The notes beneath the pieces are model-generated. The model searched no databases. It was given only the letters and a program-made list of their open reading frames with translations, and was not told where the DNA came from. Below are positions 17,201-26,656 of a DNA stretch of 64,000 bases, in pieces. How positions within the stretch are numbered: the stretch's first letter is position 1; the number at the start of each line of letters is the position of its first letter. The stretch comes from Rickettsia bellii RML369-C (GTDB lineage: Bacteria; Pseudomonadota; Alphaproteobacteria; Rickettsiales; Rickettsiaceae): contig NC_007940.1 of assembly GCF_000012385.1 (NCBI RefSeq), positions 1,054,001 to 1,118,000 of the forward strand. Direction: 5' to 3'. The position numbers and the translations under genes are program-made.

Positions 17201-19563
17201 ACTATCTCACCTAAATCAATTATCGGATCATTTAAATCTTTATTAACGGGTATACTAAAATGGCAACATTTACTATTTTCTACATTTTCATTACAGACAG
17301 AACCATTTAATACTTCAAGATTTTTTATATCATTTATATAAACTTTTCCATTGTAACCAACAAATAACTCTTCATCTATTCCCTCAATAGTAACGGTGCT
17401 ATCAAGAGGCATGAAATGTTTATTGCTATCAAATATTGTCATTTCCACACTTCTAACAATTTTAATACCAAAGTCTAATTTTACTGCCGATTTCGTTTTT
17501 GGTGCAATATTTAATGCAATATCGGAAAACTCTGCATTAAGAGGTAGTTTTTCATCATCTAATCTTATTTCAGATGGAATATAAGGGGTTACGTTTGGAA
17601 TAAGTATTTTACCTTTATCATCTGTATAACCAACTAGTTGATTATTATTGTACACTCCAACATCTTTCATATCGCTTACCTTAACTAAGGCAATACCTCC
17701 GGTAATTGGTCTTGTCATATAATAATTCTTATCAATAGAGACCACGCTACCTTGAATATTGAACTGTTTAGTTGTTGATGCATCATTTTTATACAAATAG
17801 AGTCCCATATCATTATGTTCACCATTACGATTAACTTGTACATTATAATTTGTAGATTTAGCTTTAATTAAGTTAGCACTATACCCCCAACCCATATTTG
17901 AGCTAATCGGTGATGAAAAGCCAAGCTGTTTGATATGGTAATTATTTTGATATGAATCGATAAGTGAAACACTTCTATTATTATCTAGATTTAAATTAAA
18001 GGAAAGATAAGCAAAATTACCTGTATGCCTATTCTTTAAATCTGTACCTATAGTAAAGTTTAAGACGCCTCTTTTGGTAATATTTTTTTGGTAAGTTACT
18101 GATATAATATTTGATCTTTTATTTTTGAGTGTACCTTTTATAGCATAAGTTAAAAAATTTACGCTTATATTACCAATATCGCCATTACCATAACTTGCTG
18201 AAATTTGATATCTTAAATTTGAATAAGTTTTATTAGGATAGTTATACACGTCTCTATAATTTTTATTATTCCAATCTAAATTACTATTAAAATCAAAATA
18301 TTCTGATTCATAAGTATATCCGCAATTAACTCTTTGAGAATGTCCAAAGTTTTTGATATTACTTGCTAATGAAATTCCAGCCACTCCATAATTACCAATT
18401 TTAAAATTACTAGTTGTGCCAACAGTTCCATTATTTTTCAAAAACTCAAAATGTCCCCCACTTGTTAAATAATCATTTATACCAAGCATATAATCAGTAT
18501 TAAGAATTAAATATTTATAATCATTACTCTTAATAGTAAAATTTTGTCTTTGAAAACCTGTTTCATACGAAAAATCAGAAAGTCCAGGACGTAGTAAGCT
18601 CGGTGCTGCATAATAAGGAATGGTAATTGTTTTGATTTTACCAGTTATATCCTGCGTTTTAACTATTAAATCCCCCCTACCCGTAATAACCGGAATGTTG
18701 CTTATATCAAAATCGCCCATTCTAGCTTTTGCATTATATATAGGAATATTATTAGAAAATAATTCAACGCTACTAGGAAGCTCTGATTTTCCCCTGAAAT
18801 CAAGTAAAGGATAAGTGATTAAATTTGGTCGCACAGAAAAATTAGTAGCATATTGAATTCCAGCAAATCTAGTTGAATTAGACCAAATAGCCGGTTTTGT
18901 AAAACTATCACCCACTCGCCAATTGGTCATTTTATTTTCATTTTCATATGTCCAATTAGTTTCTAAACGAGTGAATTTATTATAATTTTTTTGAGCACTC
19001 CTTACTTTGGAAAAATTTGAATTAACGGCTTTGCTTTGAAATAAAAAGCTATAACTATATACGCCGTTTTCAGTTGCATAATCCAATTCCTCTACCCCCG
19101 CTAGATAATTACTATTATCATCTTGAGTAAGGGTAAGGTTATAATTGAAATATGCTCCATTAATTAGCTTATTGTCAACTTCCTTAATAGGCATCTCAGT
19201 AGCATTAAATGATTGACCTTGCATTTTTTCGGTAGGAAAAATAATATCTAAATCTAAATTTTCATGATTTAAACTATATTTAGTGCCTGTTAATAAATCT
19301 AAATTAACATATTGTATATCATGATAAGTCACTAAGCCTTGTTTTAGATATTCTTCCTGCACGTTAAAATGCTCAATATCTTCAAGGGGGATTAGATAAT
19401 TCCCTTGTTTATTTTGCATAATTGTCGGGAATATATCCGTCTCTACATAATTTACTTTTAATGAAACAATTAATTCACTATCATCTGTAATTTCTGCATA
19501 GCTCAATGAATTAAATAAAATAATACCTATAAATAATGATATTATTTTATATAAAAAGCACAT
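17191..19563 (-). CDS. Outer-membrane usher, archaic (Csu-like) chaperone-usher pathway
   Basis: 790-residue outer-membrane pore that assembles pilus subunits delivered by a periplasmic chaperone. A signal peptide covers about 1-23 (LFIGIILFNSLSYA). The N-terminal domain has YLIPLEDIEHFNV, then a long beta-barrel with a plug region (PVITGRGDLIVKTQDITGKI near 285-305). The C-terminal domains hold GYTDDKGKILIPNVTPYIP and an end Cys pair (NVENSKCCHFSIP). Length and order fit FimD/CsuD ushers (about 800). It starts 29 bases after the broken chaperone frame. The frame is intact, but without a working chaperone the pilus may not be made. Confidence 0.88.
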   Translation of the reverse strand: MCFLYKIISLFIGIILFNSLSYAEITDDSELIVSLKVNYVETDIFPTIMQNKQGNYLIPLEDIEHFNVQEEYLKQGLVTYHDIQYVNLDLLTGTKYSLNHENLDLDIIFPTEKMQGQSFNATEMPIKEVDNKLINGAYFNYNLTLTQDDNSNYLAGVEELDYATENGVYSYSFLFQSKAVNSNFSKVRSAQKNYNKFTRLETNWTYENENKMTNWRVGDSFTKPAIWSNSTRFAGIQYATNFSVRPNLITYPLLDFRGKSELPSSVELFSNNIPIYNAKARMGDFDISNIPVITGRGDLIVKTQDITGKIKTITIPYYAAPSLLRPGLSDFSYETGFQRQNFTIKSNDYKYLILNTDYMLGINDYLTSGGHFEFLKNNGTVGTTSNFKIGNYGVAGISLASNIKNFGHSQRVNCGYTYESEYFDFNSNLDWNNKNYRDVYNYPNKTYSNLRYQISASYGNGDIGNISVNFLTYAIKGTLKNKRSNIISVTYQKNITKRGVLNFTIGTDLKNRHTGNFAYLSFNLNLDNNRSVSLIDSYQNNYHIKQLGFSSPISSNMGWGYSANLIKAKSTNYNVQVNRNGEHNDMGLYLYKNDASTTKQFNIQGSVVSIDKNYYMTRPITGGIALVKVSDMKDVGVYNNNQLVGYTDDKGKILIPNVTPYIPSEIRLDDEKLPLNAEFSDIALNIAPKTKSAVKLDFGIKIVRSVEMTIFDSNKHFMPLDSTVTIEGIDEELFVGYNGKVYINDIKNLEVLNGSVCNENVENSKCCHFSIPVNKDLNDPIIDLGEIVCE

Positions 19564-19592
19564 GGCTTTGATTTATTTAAATTAAAAAATTT

Positions 19593-20032
19593 TTAGCTGG
19601 AAATTGTTATGGGTACGTTAAATTCGACAATAAAATCTACTGTTGAAGTGATAGTATTATCTATTTTTATTTTATGTGCTAATTCTTTTACAGAAATTCT
19701 ATAAGCATTTTCTGCTGTGGAAACATTTTTTTATCCTTTACAGCAATCCTGATTATCTGGATTTTACCACCCTGTACAGGGAACATTAAAGGTGTTGCTA
19801 TCAAATCTTTTGTTTCTTTATATTCTTCTTTGCCGTTTTCATATTCTCTTTTTAATACTGTTAACTGAAAACTTCTTTCCATTAGATCATTATTTTGTAA
19901 TTTTATGGTTGCTATTTTATCATTTTTATTAATATTTATTTTTACCGGCATAATAGTAAAATTAGCAGCAGAGGATAGATTTGAAAATAATACCAGTGAA
20001 AATATCACTAAATTAAAATATTTTTTTAACAT
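19593..20032 (-). pseudogene. Periplasmic pilus chaperone, frameshifted and truncated
   Basis: The open frame gives 114 residues: signal peptide (1-22), then the first chaperone domain (FTIMPVKININKNDKIATIK; QGGKIQIIRIAVKDKK). A run of seven T on the plus strand (19726-19732) shifts the frame. Adding one base restores NVSTAENAYRISVKEL and continues to FNVPITISS, with a stop at 19593-19595. Even so the product is only about 146 residues against about 230-250 for the family, and the second Ig-like domain is missing. It lies between the major pilin gene and the usher, the usual chaperone position. It is judged non-functional unless slippage at the homopolymer is used. Confidence 0.8.
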
Positions 20033-20061
20033 ATGACCTTATAATTATTAAGTTTAGATAT

Positions 20062-20565
20062 TTATGGGATTGTTATGCTTACTGCAATTTGATCGCTATA
20101 ATTATCTACCGGTACAGTAGTTTGACCTGATGGTATACGACCATAAACAGTATAGGTTTGAGCAAGACCAGTACCTGCTCCTGGTGGTGAATCACTATTA
20201 TTTGCGTTATTTCCCCAAATAACAGTTCTAGCAGAATCAGAATAGAGAAAATACTGAAGTAAATTACTAGCACTTGCAGCACCTTTCATCTTACGAGTAC
20301 TAGTAGAGCTACTGTTTTGACCTGAATCTAATTTTACATGATAACCTGTGCCAGCAGTACAAGTTACAGTAACAACCGATGTTTTATCGCTATTATTTTG
20401 AGAAGTATAGGGATCAAAACCTAAATTAGTTGCTGAAATTGAGCAATAAGGCTGAACTGTTGCAGTAACTGAAAAATTTACAGAAGTAGCAAAAATTTTA
20501 TTGCTGTTTAATATTAAAATACTAACAACAATAATATTACGTAGGACCTTAAGGTTATTCTTCAT
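20062..20565 (-). CDS. SCPU-domain major pilin-like protein
   Basis: 167 residues with signal peptide (about 1-26, IIVVSILILNSNKIFA) and an SCPU domain. The first strand reads VNFSVTATVQPYCSISATNL with the conserved Cys, a second Cys is in VTVTCTAGTG, and the end reads DNYSDQIAVSITIP. The hydrophobic alternating start is the expected donor strand of a Csu-type major subunit (CsuA/B). It is the first gene of the four-gene pilus cluster, followed after 29 bases by the broken chaperone. The promoter should lie in the AT-rich 20566-20870 gap. Cys and Tyr patterns are intact. Confidence 0.85.
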   Translation of the reverse strand: MKNNLKVLRNIIVVSILILNSNKIFATSVNFSVTATVQPYCSISATNLGFDPYTSQNNSDKTSVVTVTCTAGTGYHVKLDSGQNSSSTSTRKMKGAASASNLLQYFLYSDSARTVIWGNNANNSDSPPGAGTGLAQTYTVYGRIPSGQTTVPVDNYSDQIAVSITIP

Positions 20566-20870
20566 AAATATCCTGTATTAAATTAAAAATAATTAATTTC
20601 TATTATTAATCTTTTACAAATCTTAACGATTTTACAAGGATAGTTTAAAAAACAATTATATTTTAAATGATTTTTATGATATTTTTCTCACAGAGTTTTT
20701 AAAATCATAAATTTGTTTTATTTTATATCTATTCTATTATTAATTAAGAAAATAATATTATTGTTGTACTGTTAGTAGAAAATGTATATAGTGCGTTTAT
20801 AGTGAATTAATATTAAACGATTATAAGTGTCTACATATAAGAAAAAAATTGAAAAGCCAAAGTGATATAA
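20566..20870. other. AT-rich intergenic region between divergent pilus and VapBC genes
   Basis: About 300 bp of very AT-rich DNA with no open frame and no RPE-type palindrome, which is unusual in this window. It should hold the promoter for the minus-strand pilus cluster. I cannot assign a single -35/-10 pair with confidence. Confidence 0.5.
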
Positions 20871-20925
20871 TTGGTTATGACCAAATCAAAATATAATTGA
20901 CTATTACATTTGACCATTATAATAT
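20871..20925 (+). promoter_or_regulatory. Promoter with operator-like palindrome for the VapBC pair
   Basis: An exact inverted repeat TTGGT-TATG-ACCAA lies at 20871-20884. It is followed by a -35 TTGACT (20897-20902), a 17-bp spacer and a -10 TAATAT (20920-20925). Transcription would begin near 20932, upstream of the ATG at 20957. The palindrome is a good candidate site for autoregulation by the antitoxin. The spacing is seen; the regulatory role is inferred. Confidence 0.5.
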
Positions 20926-20956
20926 AAAAATAATTTTACTTTTTGTGCGATATAAA

Positions 20957-21190
20957 ATGTCTACTAAAATAGCAATCAGTTACTTTAAATCTCATTGTCT
21001 TGAAATAATAGATAAATTACAAACAGATAAAGAATCTATTATAATTACTAAAAGAGATAAAGCTGTAGCTCAAATATTGCCTATGGATACTAAAAAAATT
21101 TCATTATTCGGTATGCTAAAAGATAAAGCTGAGATAAAAGGTAATATATTAGAACCAATAGAAGAAAAATGGAACGTAGAGCATGAATAA
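20957..21190 (+). CDS. Phd/YefM-type antitoxin
   Basis: 77-residue antitoxin of a type II pair. The N-terminal Phd domain reads MSTKIAISYFKSHCLEIIDKL, then ESIIITKRDKAVAQILPM, the dimer and DNA-binding fold. The C-terminal tail (ILEPIEEKWNVEHE) would wrap the toxin. The ATG at 20957 was chosen over an in-frame start at 20897 because that earlier codon lies inside the -35 region and the promoter -10 follows it. The end overlaps the toxin start by eight bases, typical of toxin-antitoxin operons. It probably represses its own promoter. Confidence 0.85.
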   Translation: MSTKIAISYFKSHCLEIIDKLQTDKESIIITKRDKAVAQILPMDTKKISLFGMLKDKAEIKGNILEPIEEKWNVEHE

Positions 21191-21599
21191 CCCTTTAGTA
21201 TTAGATACTCATGTTCTACTATGGTCATTATTACAACCTAAAGAATTATCAGAAGAGATAAAACATAAAATTAATCTGGCACAAGAAAATTCACAATTAT
21301 TTTTAAGCTCTATTTCCTTATGGGAAATAGCTATGCTTAGTTTTAAAAAGCGTATTTGTATTTATGAACCTATAAAAGATTTTCTGAATTCTATAACAGA
21401 TATTAATGGATTAGCCATTAAAGATATTTCTTCAGAAATTGCAGCTGAAAGCATTTCTCTTATGGATGATTTTCATGGCGATCCAGCCGATAGAATTATT
21501 GTAGCAACAGCAAAATGTCTTGGAGCTACATTACTTACTAGAGATCAAAAAATTCTTACTTGGGCTAAGTTAGGGCATATTAAATCAATATCTATTTAA
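21183..21599 (+). CDS. vapC: PIN-domain ribonuclease toxin (VapC type)
   Basis: 138-residue PIN nuclease. The acidic metal-binding residues are present: D8 (LDTHVLLW), E48 (SLWEIAML), D103 in HGDPADRIIVATA (D100 also acidic) and D121 in LLTRDQKILTW. The HGDPADR stretch is typical of VapC proteins paired with Phd-type antitoxins. VapC toxins cut tRNA or rRNA when free of antitoxin. It overlaps the antitoxin gene by eight bases and stands alone afterwards. All catalytic positions are intact, so it should be active. The RNA target cannot be told. Confidence 0.9.
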   Translation: MNNPLVLDTHVLLWSLLQPKELSEEIKHKINLAQENSQLFLSSISLWEIAMLSFKKRICIYEPIKDFLNSITDINGLAIKDISSEIAAESISLMDDFHGDPADRIIVATAKCLGATLLTRDQKILTWAKLGHIKSISI

Positions 21600-21675
21600 A
21601 CATTATAATTAATAATAATTGATTATTTCGCCAATATTCAATAAAATCCTGTTTTAAAATCAAATATAAAAAATA

Positions 21676-22674
21676 ATGCATAATACTGATGTTTTAATAA
21701 TAGGGGCAGGTCCTGTTGGATTATTTGCTATTTTTCAAGCAGGAATGTTAGGAATGAAGTGCCATGTAATAGATGCACAAGAGGTTATAGGCGGTCAGTG
21801 TATTACTCTATATCCTGAAAAGCCTATTTACGATATACCAGCCTACCCTAAAATTGCCGCAGCAGATCTAATAAAACAATTAGAATTGCAAGCAGCTACG
21901 TTTAATCCGGTTTATCACTTAAACCAACAAGCGGTAGAATTAAAAAAAGAAGGTGAATTTTTTGAAGTAAAAACCTCAAAAGATATTGTTATTAAAAGTA
22001 AAGTAATTGTTATTGCAGCTGGAGCTGGCTCATTTGGTCCTAATAAGCCTCCTCTTGCAAATATTGAAGAATTTGAGAATGAATCAGTTTTTTACTTTAT
22101 TAATAACCGCAGTAAGTTTACAGGTAAAAATATAGTTATAGCAGGTGGCGGTGATTCTGCTGTTGATTGGGCTATTTCTCTTTCTGAAATTGCTAATAAA
22201 ATATATCTAGTTCACAGACGTGATAAATTTAGAGCAGCAAATGAGAGTTTAAGACAATTAAAAGATATAGCAGAAAGTGGAAAAATTGAGTTAGTTACCG
22301 GCTATCAACTAGATTCATTAGAGGGAAATAATAGCGAACTTCAATCAGTTATAGTTAGAGACTTACAAAATAATACACGGAAGCTAAATGCTAATATATT
22401 ATTACCGTTTTTTGGTTTAAAGCAGGAGTTAGGTAATTTAGTAAATTGGGACCTTGATATAAAACTTCATCATATTGAAGTTGATCCTGTATATTACCAA
22501 ACTAATATTTCAGGTATATATGCTATTGGTGACGTTGCTCATTATAGCGGTAAGCTTAAACTAATTCTTACCGGTTTTGCCGAAGCAGCAAGCAGCCTTC
22601 ATCACGCTTATGGTAAAGTATTTGATGGCAATGCTCTACATTTTGAATATTCTACTACTAAGTATACTCAATAA
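21676..22674 (+). CDS. Ferredoxin--NADP reductase, thioredoxin-reductase-like
   Basis: 332-residue FAD and NAD(P)H enzyme of the TrxR-like ferredoxin-NADP reductase type. The FAD loop reads [19 protein letters not shown] (about 7-25), the NADP loop [12 protein letters not shown] (about 156-167), and the C-terminal FAD motif [14 protein letters not shown] near 285. There is no CxxC redox motif between the domains, which separates it from true thioredoxin reductase. It would supply reduced ferredoxin, for example to iron-sulfur assembly. It stands alone, with a palindromic element downstream. Exact electron partner is not shown by sequence. Confidence 0.9.
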
Positions 22675-22753
22675 TAAATATAGAAAACATTCTAAATATC
22701 ACTCTAGTGTTATGTAGCGTTATGTTTGCTTGCATGGAACGAAAAGCATCTTA

Positions 22754-22872
22754 TATGTCATTCCTGCGAAAGCAGGAATCCAGAAAAAAGTACAAATATA
22801 GCAAGTTTCTAAAATTAAAAGCTCGATTTATCTCGCTTTATACTGGATTCCTGCTTTCGCAGGAATGACATA
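22754..22872. repeat. Palindromic element, GTCATTCCTGC class
   Basis: Exact arms TATGTCATTCCTGCGAAAGC at 22754 and the inverse ending AGGAATGACATA at 22872 enclose the shared AAAGCTCGATTTATCTCGCT core. It fills most of the gap before folD. Confidence 0.85.
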
Positions 22873-22920
22873 TAACCCATATAACAACACTATAAATAAG
22901 TTTCAGAGAGAAAAACAAAA

Positions 22921-23772
22921 GTGAATAACGTAATTGACGGCAAAGCTTTAGCAAATGAAATATTGAGTGAATTAAAGCATGAAGTTCAAAGGCTTAAGGA
23001 TAAAACAGGAGAATCACCAAAACTAGCAATAGTCTTAGTTGGTGACAATCCTGCAAGTATTATTTATGTCAAAAATAAAATAAAACATGCTAATAAAATA
23101 GGTATTGATACGCTGTTATTAAATCTTCCTATTACTATAAAAACAGAAGATTTAATAGCAAAAATCAGTGAATTAAATCTTGATCAAAATGTTTCAGGAA
23201 TCATAGTTCAGCTTCCTTTACCAAACTCTATAGATAAAAATAAAATCTTATCTGCTATCTCGCCTTCTAAAGATGTTGATGGTTTTCATCCTTTAAATGT
23301 TGGTTATTTACATAGCGGGATTGATAACGGATTTGTACCCTGCACTGCTCTTGGCTGCCTTGAAGTAATTAAGAAACATGAACCAAATTTAAGCGGTAAA
23401 AATGCCATAATTGTTGGACGCTCAAATATCGTTGGCAAACCTTTGAGTGCATTACTCTTAAAAGAAAATTGTAGCGTAACTATTTGTCACTCTAAATCAC
23501 AGAATTTAAGTTCTATTACCTCCAAAGCCGATATTGTTGTTGCGGCTATCGGCTCACCTTTAAAACTAACTTCTGGATATTTTAAACCAGATGCGATAGT
23601 AATTGACGTAGGAATTAATAGAATCGGCGGCAATAAAATCGTTGGTGACGTTGATTTTGAAAATGTTAAATCTAAAGTTAAATATATTACCCCCGTCCCT
23701 GGTGGCATCGGACCTATGACTATTGCTTTTTTGCTCAAAAACACAGTACAGGCATTTAAGATATATAGCTAA
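22921..23772 (+). CDS. folD: Bifunctional methylenetetrahydrofolate dehydrogenase/cyclohydrolase
   Basis: NADP-dependent enzyme that interconverts 5,10-methylene-THF and 10-formyl-THF, supplying one-carbon units. 283 residues, normal length. Motifs: the cyclohydrolase lysine in [11 protein letters not shown] (about 44-54), [12 protein letters not shown] (about 93-104), [15 protein letters not shown] (about 117-131), the dinucleotide loop [16 protein letters not shown] (about 162-177) and the end [14 protein letters not shown]. The start is GTG, chosen because it is the first in-frame start giving the full N-terminus, with an AGAGAG ribosome site about 8 bases upstream. No neighbour is co-directional close by. 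Confidence 0.96.
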   Translation: MNNVIDGKALANEILSELKHEVQRLKDKTGESPKLAIVLVGDNPASIIYVKNKIKHANKIGIDTLLLNLPITIKTEDLIAKISELNLDQNVSGIIVQLPLPNSIDKNKILSAISPSKDVDGFHPLNVGYLHSGIDNGFVPCTALGCLEVIKKHEPNLSGKNAIIVGRSNIVGKPLSALLLKENCSVTICHSKSQNLSSITSKADIVVAAIGSPLKLTSGYFKPDAIVIDVGINRIGGNKIVGDVDFENVKSKVKYITPVPGGIGPMTIAFLLKNTVQAFKIYS

Positions 23773-23839
23773 GTGCATTTTTTATTCTATGTCATTCCCA
23801 CATAAGGCTTGCCCCACATGGATCGAAAAACGCTCTCGG

Positions 23840-23917
23840 TGTCATCTAGTTGCTTGACCACAGCATCCAGAAAATAGTATTTTTTAGCTGGCTCTAGTTC
23901 ATAAATCACGGGATGAC
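23840..23917. repeat. Palindromic element, GTCATC...CACGGGATGAC class
   Basis: Left arm TGTCATCTAGTTGC at 23840 and right arm CACGGGATGACA ending 23917. It includes an exact copy of the IS110 target sequence. It is non-coding, between folD and an ankyrin gene. Confidence 0.7.
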
Positions 23918-23969
23918 AGGGGAAAATGATCCACGCAGCAATACCTCAAAGCAGAAATATACTTTAATA

Positions 23970-25133
23970 TTAAACTCCCCTAGAATTACTGAACTCTACA
24001 GATACATCGCCTAATGCTTCAAGACTAATTTGTTGCTCGGTATTTATAGTTTGAGCATCAATTATTTGATTAAGATGTTTTTCTAAAGCCAATAGTTTTG
24101 CTTTTGTATTTTTATTATGATTTATAATATCTTGTATATTTGTATATATTTCTGATAAATCATTCGCATTTTTCTCTAGCTTTTCTATTTTTGCAGAAAT
24201 ACTAAATTCTATTATATTTTTATTATTATAAGCACCATCTTTCAACTCATTTAATAATTTATTAATATCCTCTGAAATTATTTTTTTTGGTTGAGATTCC
24301 TCACATTTTTTTTCATTTTCTTTTTGCTTTTGTTCTTTATATTCCTCATGACTCTTTTGTAATAATTCACATATATCTTCAAAGCCTTTTTGTTTTTCAG
24401 CTAAGCTCAGTGCAGACTCACCTTTAAGTTCACCTTTACTAATAACATGGTTAATAATATCTAAGGAATTATCTTCAATCATTCTAGAAATCAGCATCTT
24501 ACAAACTACTTTCATACCTTTTTGTGCAGCTAAAATTAAAAGCGTTCTATCACTAACATCAATATAGTTAATATTTTCTTTAGATGTTACTGGAATAAGC
24601 ATTTGACAAACCACATCTAAATCATTCCATATAGCTTTCCTTAATGCAGAATCCTTATGTCTATTTTCAGTGACATTAATAACTTCATCGAACATTATAG
24701 GAATAAGTTTTATACAAACTTGAGGCAAATTTTTATCAGCTGCTAAAGTTAAAGCTGTGTGTTTTCTTGCATTTATAACATTAATTGCTTCATTAGACAT
24801 TCTTGGAGCAAGATTTTCACAAACTCCTTTAAAACCTTTAATGGCAGCTAAAGTAAAATATGTTTCTCTATGTTCTACATATGTTTCAATAATACTAATA
24901 TCTTTATCAGACATTCTTGAAACAAGTACTTCGCAAACTGCTTCTAATTTTTTATTGAGAGCTAAAGATAAAGGTGTATTACCATAAATATTAGGTTTAG
25001 CTAATTCCTCATTTTTCATTTTTGGAATTAATGCTAGAACTTCTAAAGAGTTTCTTGATTTTATTGCTTCAATTAATTTATTGTATAGTGTTCCATCTGG
25101 CTCATTAGATGAACTTCTAAAAAAAGCAAACAT
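23970..25133 (-). CDS. Ankyrin-repeat protein with coiled-coil C-terminus (ANK-A)
   Basis: 387 residues. Six or so ankyrin repeats cover about 18-265 (for example GNTPLSLALNKKLEAVCEVL, then HTALTLAADKNLPQVCIKLI), but with a variant repeat end in which RMS-type turns replace the usual GADVN. A charged linker (about 265-290) is followed by a helical coiled coil (about 300-370). There is no signal peptide or membrane segment. It is a possible type IV effector of the rvh system, which is inference from the domain type. It is a paralogue of the next gene, 429 bp upstream on the same strand, sharing ALSLAE-x-K and similar coiled-coil ends. Confidence 0.8.
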   Translation of the reverse strand: MFAFFRSSSNEPDGTLYNKLIEAIKSRNSLEVLALIPKMKNEELAKPNIYGNTPLSLALNKKLEAVCEVLVSRMSDKDISIIETYVEHRETYFTLAAIKGFKGVCENLAPRMSNEAINVINARKHTALTLAADKNLPQVCIKLIPIMFDEVINVTENRHKDSALRKAIWNDLDVVCQMLIPVTSKENINYIDVSDRTLLILAAQKGMKVVCKMLISRMIEDNSLDIINHVISKGELKGESALSLAEKQKGFEDICELLQKSHEEYKEQKQKENEKKCEESQPKKIISEDINKLLNELKDGAYNNKNIIEFSISAKIEKLEKNANDLSEIYTNIQDIINHNKNTKAKLLALEKHLNQIIDAQTINTEQQISLEALGDVSVEFSNSRGV

Positions 25134-25184
25134 AATTTATCCTTATTAAATTTTATCACCTTATTAACTTAAGGTTAATTTAAA

Positions 25185-25235
25185 GTTGTAAAAATAAGTT
25201 TGAAAATGCAACAGAAGTTTAATTAATGATTTACA
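25185..25235. repeat. Conserved ~50-bp block upstream of ANK-A
   Basis: The block with AAAATAAGTTTGAAAATGCA and ATTAATGATTTACAT recurs almost unchanged at 26605-26656, at the same distance upstream of the second ankyrin gene. It is either a shared promoter region or the scar of a tandem duplication. Confidence 0.7.
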
Positions 25236-25446
25236 TATAACGACTTAAAAATAATCTAGGTAAGTGTTTATCAATATGGAATAAAAGGAAATAGTATAAA
25301 GTTTAATAAGTAGCAATAATTACTACCTATAATTTTACAAAATATAATAAATATCTTAAGAGGTTTATATTATAAAAAACTTGTTTCATCTTGCTTTATG
25401 TTGGATTTAGTTAGCAAGTCGGTATTGTTGCGTGGATCGGTTTTTT

Positions 25447-25544
25447 CGTCATTGCGAGAAGAAACTTTAAGTTTCGGTGAAGCAATATCAGGGGGCTTAA
25501 CGAGATTGTCTCCGCCCCCTTCTACGAATCCCCTCGTAATGACG
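25447..25544. repeat. Palindromic element, CGTCATTGCGAG class
   Basis: Arms CGTCATTGCGAG at 25447 and CTCGTAATGACG ending 25544. It occupies the downstream end of ANK-B. The rest of the 429-bp gap (25134-25446) holds only the conserved 50-bp block and AT-rich DNA. Confidence 0.75.
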
Positions 25545-25562
25545 ACTAAGCTTTATCTCACT

Positions 25563-26570
25563 CTAATATCCCTCAATGGTAGCACCTAAAACTTTTGAAT
25601 CATTATCTATCTTAAAATGTTCTATTTCTTTTAGAAATGTTTCTTCCAAGGTTGCAATATTATATTTGGTAATTTCGTTAGCTGGAAGAAATTTTAAATA
25701 TTTATTTACTGTTTCTATAACTTTAGTTATTTCATTTATATCTTTTACAAGAGCTTGCAGGTTATTATTTGCATTTCTTGCATCATCAGTTATTTCCTCC
25801 GTATTGGCTGTTTTTTTAGTAACAATATTATTTAGCTTATCAATTTTAGCCGATATACCCTCTAACATTGTTTTTATTGAAGAGCTATCCTTATTACTTA
25901 TTTCACAATTTAGCTTATTTATTAATTCTTCAAATGTTGCAATCTTTGCTGATAATACTTGTTTACCAATAACCTCTTGTGCTTTTAATTGCTCTTTTAA
26001 TTTATTATGTTCTATCTTCTGCTGCTCAATTACTCTTTTAACTTTTATCTCCACACCAAAAATAGCTTTTTTTGTAAAATTATTTAAGAGTGGTTTTACA
26101 AGATTTTCTATTTCTCTTTTATCTTCGCTGCAATTAATAGAATTAGCAGCGTCCCATATATTATCCGCAGCTTGTTTTATTTGCTCCTGATCTATAGTTA
26201 TTGTCTTAATTTTATTATTTAATTTATCTTTGAGTTTTTGAAAATTTATTTCACATAATAAATTACATATATCTTTAAATTTTTTATTTTCAGCTAAACT
26301 TAATGCCGTATCACCCCTATTATTAACCTGATTGATAGCTTCATATGGCATTTTAGAAGCAAGCCTTTCACAAACTGTATATAACCCCTTATTAGCAACC
26401 GACATTAAAATTGTGTAGCCATTATCATTAGCTTTGCTAAATTCTTTGGGGTCTATTTCGTTAATATATCTAAGTGCTTTTTCTTCGTTTTGTTCTTTTA
26501 TTGTGTTTATAAAATTTTCATATGGTCCGTACCATAATTCTATCATTGTTTGAACAAGTGTTTTAACCAT
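25563..26570 (-). CDS. Ankyrin-repeat protein with coiled-coil C-terminus (ANK-B)
   Basis: 335 residues. Two or three ankyrin repeats near the N-terminus (about 34-118: NGYTILMSVANKGLYTVCER, then RGDTALSLAENKKFKDICNL) and a long helical, coiled-coil remainder (about 120-330) with many Lys/Glu heptads and KITQ/NIV stretches. There is no signal peptide. It is a paralogue of ANK-A, downstream on the same strand: both have the variant repeat end with RM/KM and the same upstream block. It is likely cytosolic or secreted by type IV secretion, by family analogy only. Confidence 0.78.
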   Translation of the reverse strand: MVKTLVQTMIELWYGPYENFINTIKEQNEEKALRYINEIDPKEFSKANDNGYTILMSVANKGLYTVCERLASKMPYEAINQVNNRGDTALSLAENKKFKDICNLLCEINFQKLKDKLNNKIKTITIDQEQIKQAADNIWDAANSINCSEDKREIENLVKPLLNNFTKKAIFGVEIKVKRVIEQQKIEHNKLKEQLKAQEVIGKQVLSAKIATFEELINKLNCEISNKDSSSIKTMLEGISAKIDKLNNIVTKKTANTEEITDDARNANNNLQALVKDINEITKVIETVNKYLKFLPANEITKYNIATLEETFLKEIEHFKIDNDSKVLGATIEGY

Positions 26571-26604
26571 AACTATTTCTTTATTAAAAATTGGTAATAA
26601 TTAA

Positions 26605-26656
26605 GGTTATAAAAATAAGTTTGAAAATGCAACAGAAATTTAATTAATGATTTACA
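26605..26656. repeat. Conserved ~50-bp block upstream of ANK-B
   Basis: Second copy of the block at 25185-25235, lying just upstream of the ANK-B start. The rest of the 26571-26892 gap is AT-rich and shows no gene or RPE-type palindrome. Confidence 0.7.

Noticed and set aside
20897..20956. Longer start for the antitoxin
   Set aside because: It would start within the -35 element and before the -10 of the likely promoter, so the codons would not be in the transcript.
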